From positions 59,872,909-59,936,908 of the forward strand of contig NC_089234.1 of NCBI RefSeq assembly GCF_963924675.1: a stretch of DNA of 64,000 nt, read 5' to 3'. Origin of the DNA: Phocoena phocoena. Its lineage: Eukaryota; Chordata; Mammalia; Artiodactyla; Phocoenidae. Shown here one piece after another: positions 58,041 to 64,000 of the stretch. The position numbers and the translations under genes were made by a program. Within the stretch, counting starts at the first letter, position 1. Each line of letters starts with the position of its first letter. The notes beneath the pieces are model-generated. The model ran no database searches. It saw nothing but the letters and a program-made list of their open reading frames with translations, and was not told where the DNA came from.

Positions 58041-58890
58041 TATTCATATGGTTCCTATTGATAAAGGGAACTGAGGTAGCAATCTCCTCTGGATAAAGTC
58101 ATTTAAAAATGTCTGTTCCTTTTCAGCATTTAGAAAGAATTTCCCACACAGAAGAAAACATGTTCAGAAGGGGAAAATTTTTTAATAAATTAATAGAATT
58201 TCATATTCTTACATAAATATGCAGAGATCATCTTACAAGTAATATACCTGCACTCAAATAGTAATTATTCAGGTTAGTCATACTTGGTGATTCATGGAAT
58301 TTCAATAACTAAGGGAAAGCAAATTGGCTGAAAGCGTTCCTGATACAAACAAAAGTAATTTATCCTATATCTAAATAGGCTATATAATTAAGCAGAAACT
58401 TCAAAGAAAGAGAAAGAGAAAGAGTATAACTTTTTCAGCACTGTTTTAAAGAGAAAAACATTCTCTAAAGAAAATCCATCTAAGGACTAGCATAAAAAAC
58501 TTTGATACCCTTTCCCCTAGACTAGGTGTATAGATGGTATGGTAAGGAGAGTAATAATACAGAAAGTAGTGAAAATAATAAATACTAATGATTACAGTTT
58601 GCAGTCCATACATGGCATTAAATGAAAATTCTCTTTTGTCCATTTTGCACAACTTTAAGAGACAGCTGGCCAGCAGCTGAGTTTTATAGACTTAAATTTG
58701 ACTTGAAAACATTATAGTCATTTAATAATATAAAGAAACTTAAGACATGAGACCCATCACTAATTTTAAATTGTTGGGAACAAGTAGGGCAACAAAGACA
58801 AAAAGTGCCACCCACCACTTCTTAGCCCTCAACAATAAGATCATTTCTCTTAAAATACTTTCAACCCCTCCCCCATCTACAAAGACTATC
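58041..58890. other. No recognisable gene or element
   Basis: AT-rich sequence with a GA-rich run near 58404-58420. Nothing assignable was seen. Confidence 0.5.
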
Positions 58891-58908
58891 AAGAGTATAT
58901 CATATGAA

Positions 58909-59293
58909 GGCTTCCCTGGTGGCGCAGTCGCTAAGAATCTGCCTGCCAATACAGGGGACACGGGTTCGAGCCCTGGTCCAGGAAGATCCCACATGCTGCA
59001 GGGCAACTAAGCCCATGTGGCACAACTACTAAGCCTGCGCTCTACAGCCCGCATGCCACAACTGCTGAGCCCATGTGCCACAACTACTGAAGCCTGCGTG
59101 CCACAACTACTGAAGCCTGCGCGCCTAGAGCTCGTGCTCCACAACAAAGAGAAGCCACCACAATAAGAAGCCTAAGCACCACAGCGAAGAGTAGCCCCCT
59201 CTCACCGCAACTAGAGAAAGTCTGCACACAGCAACAAAGACCCAATGCAGCCAAAAATAAATAAATTAAATGAATAAATTTATTTTTAAAAAA
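58909..59293 (+). mobile_element. Long-form CHR SINE
   Basis: Head 'ggcttccctggtggcgcagt', B box 'gggttcgagccctggtccag' and many 'cacaactactgaagcctg' repeats, then a TAAA/T-rich tail. TSD is aagagtatatcatatgaa (58891-58908) against aagagtatatcgatatgaa from 59294, with one inserted base. An extra internal unit makes it longer than the copy at 18232. Confidence 0.95.
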
Positions 59294-59312
59294 AAGAGTA
59301 TATCGATATGAA

Positions 59313-59728
59313 CACTATTCCTTCCAGGGAAAATCAATCACTCTGAAGAATATCCACTAAATATATACCAATAGAGCAAGGCTTTCACGATTTTGAAATG
59401 CCTCTAAAATATCTGATTTATATTTGTCAGACCATAATATATTTCTTTGCTTCTTATTTCTCTATAATCAAAACGAAAAGCACTATTATGATTTAAATTA
59501 TATACTGGATATGAGATCCTAGGAGATTACATTTCAAATGAAGAGCTATTATTCACAAAACTACTTCTGCAATCAAAGCTTTCTGAGCATAGTGCTATAT
59601 AGTATGCCTAGCAGCTCTTACTGTGTAGCCAGAGCTTTCCCTAGATACAAACTTATAAATAACAAGGACCAGGGAATCCCAGGAATACCCAGGGTTATTA
59701 TTTTATAAAGCAAAAAGAGATTCAGTTT
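59313..59728. other. No recognisable gene or element
   Basis: AT-rich spacer; nothing assignable. Confidence 0.5.
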
Positions 59729-59736
59729 AACAGGAG

Positions 59737-59888
59737 ATGGGGACTTCCCTGGAGGTCCAGTGGTTAAGACTCCGTGCTTCCACTGCAGGGGTGCAGGTTC
59801 AATCCCTGGTCAGGGAACTAAGATCTCATATGCTGCACAGCGCAGCCGAAAAGAACCAAACCAAACTAAACCAAACTAAACCAAACCC
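59737..59888 (+). mobile_element. Short CHR-type SINE with (AAACC)n-like tail
   Basis: Head 'gggacttccctggaggtcca', 'caggttcaatccctggtcag' and 'gctgcacagcgcagccgaaa'. The tail is a run of 'aaccaaact' units instead of poly(A). TSD aacaggag at 59729-59736 and 59889-59896. It resembles the copy at 9001. Confidence 0.92.
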
Positions 59889-59896
59889 AACAGGAG

Positions 59897-62225
59897 GTGT
59901 GTATTTCAACTCCACACTTACTATACTTTCATCTGCATTTACTTACAAGATAATAGAATTCAAAAATAAAACACATCAGAATTATCTTGCAGAGTTTTCT
60001 TTTTTACACCACAGTTTCTAAGAGGAGTATATATGATTCACCTTAGACCTCATTCAGGTAACAATCTTCGTATGTTTGTTTAGGCTGCTGGGAAGTATAT
60101 GACACATACAACTTCCTGTGTATCTTACCCCCCCCAACCCCAAAGGGGGTTGGAAGAAGGGGGACAGAAAGTACTGAAAATAGACAAGTCTGGAACTAGC
60201 CTAAAGGTTACTGCCCTTCTCATTCTATTGAAAAAAGCCAACATTCACTTGATACAGATTCAGGGAACAGCTTTTCCTCCCTGTCCTTTGCTAAATTTTG
60301 CAACATGAAAGACATACACTAGAACCAGACCAAAATGCTGGACTGTAATGCTGTAGGGGTAAGAAAGATCTACAGAATTCAGAATTCTGATATATATGTC
60401 TACAGTTTAAGTGGTCTATGACAATGCATGGCACAGAACAGGTTCCCACAGAGTCTCCTGAATTGAGCCACTGTTCAAACCAGAACCAAAGCCAGTAAAC
60501 ATATCAGAAGTGGCTGGTGGGCCATGTGGTGAGAAGAAGAACTGACATCCTTTTGAGGATCTCTGATCATGCTAGCTGGTCTTCAAATTTCTTTTCTAGT
60601 ACTCCATATTTTATTGTGTGACTTAGATGGCTTGATGAAGTCTGAAATGCCTTTGAAAGAGGGTAACTGCTTTAAGTACCATGATTAGAAATATGAATCT
60701 AATTTCAGAAGCCCAGAAGGGTCACAAAGATTAATGTAGTGATCGTCTATCTTTTCTTGGATGCAAATTTGATGGAGAATTCTGAGAGAACAGGACTCAA
60801 TAGGGTTTAATAGGAACAGAAAGGGAAAGCTAGAAGCCTTGGAGATGAACTTCACCAATCTTACATTTGAATGAAGGGATGAGAGGAAGAGCTAATCCTG
60901 TGTCAAATATGGTTTAACCTTATTTTATCTGGATGTAGTATGAAAATGGAGTAATTTCCCCATAAAACAAAATCAGAGAGAGAAAGCTCAAATAAGATGA
61001 TTAGGCTATAAAATAATATAAAGCTAGCATTATAAATTCTTATAGCTTCAACACTTGCTTGACATCAAGCTAAAGCTAATGTAGTTCTAAATACGTCACA
61101 GAAGCTATAGACATTTGAGGAATGTTGTAATATAATGAATATGCATTAGCAATCACTCAAATTCCAGCCATTTGATTCTGTTATGTATTAACTGGTACTC
61201 ATACTACCAACGACAGAATGTGAATTACATAATATTATTTAAATCTAAAACATCTTACTGCCTATTGTGCTAAGCTTATACTCTTAAGTACCCTGTTTCC
61301 AAAATTTCTAGCCATTCAATCCCATTTTTGGAACTGGTCAAGTTATCCAGCGTCTCAGTTCTGCTCACTTGACTGTGGTAGGTTTTAAGGTCCCTAGAGT
61401 GTACCTGAGCATTGGTGAACTTAGAGATAGTCAATGGGAGGACCCAAAGAAAAGAAGTGAGAAATTACAAGCCTGCGCTCTAATTTTTACTCATCTAATA
61501 CCCCAAATTCATCCCTTATAAGCCTCAAGGAGTAGACACAATAATCATTCGAGACAGGCGCAAATGAACCAGTTACAGGACTCAAGGACTCTAAGCACCG
61601 TCTTATTCTTCCACTTAAGGAAAGAGATAACAAGACATAAAAGATTCAGGAAAACAGCAAAACTGACTCCAAGACATCATGCCCCATTCTAGACTGCTGC
61701 CAGAGGAAGAAATTCAGACATACCCAATGCTTATTCTCTCGAGTCCCTACTTAGCAAATGTGAGATTTATTCCAACAAACCACCTGGTCCGTTACAGCAG
61801 CTTTTAAAACAGGGGATGTTATAGACTACCAAGCAAAGCACTCTGTTGAGTCAACTACTCAAGATGTGCTACTAGGTGACAATGCAAAAATACAAAATGA
61901 TTTTTTAAACACATCTTCTTTACCTATCCCTTAGCAATATGTTGTGGTATAACATTTCTAAATAGAATGTATTAGATGAAATGTACTCATCACTAGTTTG
62001 TATGTGCAACTATTTATACAGCCTACTACCTATGTGGTTTCACTACAATCCCATCATTTCAGTGCTACATCGGAAAGCAGTCACTGAGTTGTTTAGCTGG
62101 AGTCATAATCTCAAAGTCAACAACTACTTGTTTAGGTAATGGCCTAGATACCTATTAAATGAACAGGCCAGAATTCCCTCCACAGACTAGAGTACAGAAT
62201 AGACTCTGTCCTTGTTTCCTGACAA
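59897..62225. other. No recognisable gene or element
   Basis: Over 2 kb of mixed sequence, less repeat-rich than most of the window. It has a C-run at 60129-60135 and a 69-codon frame at 60099-60308 without a known motif. No exon, promoter or repeat could be supported. Confidence 0.45.
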
Positions 62226-62229
62226 TTGT

Positions 62230-62560
62230 TATCACTTTCCTCAAGAAAAAGGTATCAATTGAGTATGTATTATGTACAGAGCAACACTGGGGTGCTGTGA
62301 AGAAAATAGAGAGGATTAAGCCAAGGTCTGTGATGGCTAAGAGGATACAATCTAATTAGCAAGATGTGATACAATCATAAAATGCACATACACTGGTTTA
62401 TAACAATGTTTAAGTGCCAAATCAGAGGAAACTCAATGAAATTTAAATAACCAAGAGAAACTGAATTTTCAGTGAGTCAAGATTATTCTGGGCAGGGGTG
62501 ACCAGAGAAGCCTTCTTGGAGATGGGACCTCAGCTGGGTCCAGCAATATATTTTATAAGG
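62230..62560 (+). repeat. Unassigned ancient mammalian-wide repeat
   Basis: 'ggggtgaccagagaagcctt', 'cttggagatgggacctcagc' and 'tgggtccagcaatatatttt' resemble a dispersed ancient mammalian repeat that carries 'gggaaggcttcctggaggag' and 'gagctgggtcttgaaggat'. I could not fix the family. Confidence 0.4.
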
Positions 62561-62904
62561 TGCAGGGGGCAGCAGGTTTGTCTTTCAACTTATGTTTCGT
62601 TTGGCTTAATACTAAAATCTTTTCATATTACATTATTAAGCTGAGAGAAGGTTTACCCTTTTAAGTTTGAGATTAAAATATGGTCCCTGAAAAATCTTTC
62701 CCTCTCTCTATAGAAATTTTCTTGGCTATTTTGCTGTTTTCAAGTTCAGAAGGTATAGATTTATAAGAGAGGGTAGGAAAGCACTAATTTGATGGTTTGC
62801 ATAAGAACAAGTACTGTAGGAAATACCTAAAGCTTCAAACTCACATTTTCTACCAGTGTTGGCATGTTTCCAGGAGGACTGAATTCAGTGAGAAAACTGG
62901 AGAA

Positions 62905-63085
62905 ACAATGTTTGTGTTTCAAAATAATTTAATCCCAACAAATCTGTGAATTAGTAACTATTATCCTAATCCTTCCAATGAGAAAACTGAGGTGCAGGGA
63001 AGTTATACAGCTAAGAATAAGCACAGCTAGGATTTGAAATCAGATGTATCTGATTCTAAAAACTCATCTCTTTCTACTATATGTG
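62905..63085 (-). repeat. MIR SINE, minus strand
   Basis: 'gagaaaactgaggtgcaggg', 'aagttatacagctaagaata' and 'gctaggatttgaaatcagat' are the MIR core complement, followed by 'tctgattctaaaaactcatc'. Confidence 0.82.
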
Positions 63086-63159
63086 ACTTGTTTTTAGGTA
63101 GCAAAAAATAATGGCTGCTCACTCCAGGCTGATATGTTCAAATACAGCATAAAACAGGT

Positions 63160-63192
63160 GTGTGTGTGTGTGTGTATGTCTGTGTGTATAAA
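63160..63192. repeat. (GT)n microsatellite
   Basis: A run of GT dinucleotides with one 'atgtct' interruption. Confidence 0.85.
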
Positions 63193-64000
63193 CCTAGCCA
63201 GAATTCCACCAACAGCTACCCTGAACTACATTAACTAAACTGGGTGACATCTCTGAACACTAATCTCATGCCTAATGAAAATATTTCTATGGCAAATCAG
63301 TCCATTATGTATCATTCTATTCTTGAACTTCTACTGCATTGCTTAATACCTTATTTAAAACAGTCTTGTTCACTTACTGTTCCATAGGCAACTTTCATCT
63401 CCTCAAATTGGTAAGAAACACCTTGTAGACAAGGACATATTCTTCTTCTTTAGAATCTGTAAAGTGCTCAATATGTTCCCATAGTATATATTCGATAAAC
63501 ATCGAATAATTAAGAGTTGCTGAGCAACACCCCTTTAATTTCTATTTAAAAAAATCTCCTTTCCAAAAGGATTCCTTCAACCACTTCTACTATTAGATAA
63601 CTAACACTAAATTAAAATAAGTGGCTACACATATAATGTTTTTTTTTCTTTTTTACAAATTATACTAAGGTGAATATTGTTGCTCTTGTAGGATCTTACT
63701 TGTAATAAGAAAAGGGTCAGAGATAAAGTGAGCCCTTATTTCCATGAAAGGAGCCAACAAAAATTACATAAACACTAAAAAGTGAATACAATTGCAACTC
63801 TGGAATATATGCCAACACACAAAAGCAGCTCATTTCAATTTGTCGGATAAATGCCTACTCAACAAGCGTGACTTCCTAGAATATAGTCTATTTTATATTC
63901 TGTTTCCTTAATCTGCCACTAACTGTACAATTAGAGCATGTTTTTGGACATTGAAATATATTTCTGTAATACACTGTTTAAAAAACTCTAAAATGTATTT
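63193..64000. other. No recognisable gene or element
   Basis: AT-rich sequence to the end of the window. Nothing assignable was seen. Confidence 0.5.

Overview
This window looks like nuclear DNA of a cetacean, most likely a toothed whale. The evidence is the many tRNA-derived SINEs of the CHR (cetacean-hippopotamus-ruminant) family. Each has a head like 'cttccctggtggcgcagtgg', a B box like 'ggttcgaaccc' and an A-rich or TAAA-rich tail. Several belong to a GC-rich, little-diverged form with the body 'ccatggccgctgagcctg' and a pure poly(A) tail, which I associate with odontocetes. No BovB or Bov-tA elements, the hallmark of ruminants, were recognised. The species call is inference from repeats alone.

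I found no intact cellular protein-coding gene, no tRNA or rRNA gene, no CRISPR array and nothing bacterial. The sequence reads as intergenic or intronic DNA, mostly AT-rich and repeat-dense. All long reading frames belong to dead LINE-1 (L1) elements. Three short minus-strand frames (near 29.3-29.6 kb, 35.1-36.2 kb and 39.7-39.9 kb) look somewhat protein-like but were not identified.

Layout. 0-9 kb: a CHR SINE, MIR copies, a long ancient minus-strand LINE split by a MIR, an L2 piece and a hAT-type MER element. 9-14 kb: two young CHR SINEs 600 bp apart, an L1 3' end, MER5A and MIR. 14.8-17.5 kb: a minus-strand L1 carrying two SINEs, a SINE-in-SINE nest and an ERVL-MaLR-type LTR. 18-21 kb: an ancient minus-strand L1 with two SINE insertions. 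22.3-28.6 kb: a near-full-length plus-strand L1 that landed in the tail of an older minus-strand CHR SINE. 30-35 kb: an inverted SINE pair, further SINEs, an L2 tail and a second hAT-type MER. 38-40.7 kb: an L2 with a MIR, two short tandem duplications and an unassigned 0.75 kb insertion. 40.7-46.1 kb: a 5'-truncated L1 carrying two SINEs. 46-54 kb: old L1 3' ends, CHR SINEs, and a site used twice by retrotransposons that left three copies of the target word. 54-57.6 kb: a 1.2 kb L1 3' end, then the end of a MaLR provirus with its LTR. 58-64 kb: two SINEs, MIRs and mostly unassigned sequence.

The content is a layered record of retrotransposition: old MIR, L2, MaLR and L1M-type elements, then CHR SINEs and artiodactyl-type L1s, then the young CHR SINEs. 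Target-site duplications (TSDs) can be read directly for most of the younger insertions. I saw no convincing new biological system. The best leads are the nested and reused insertion sites, the two exact short tandem duplications, and the unidentified minus-strand frames.
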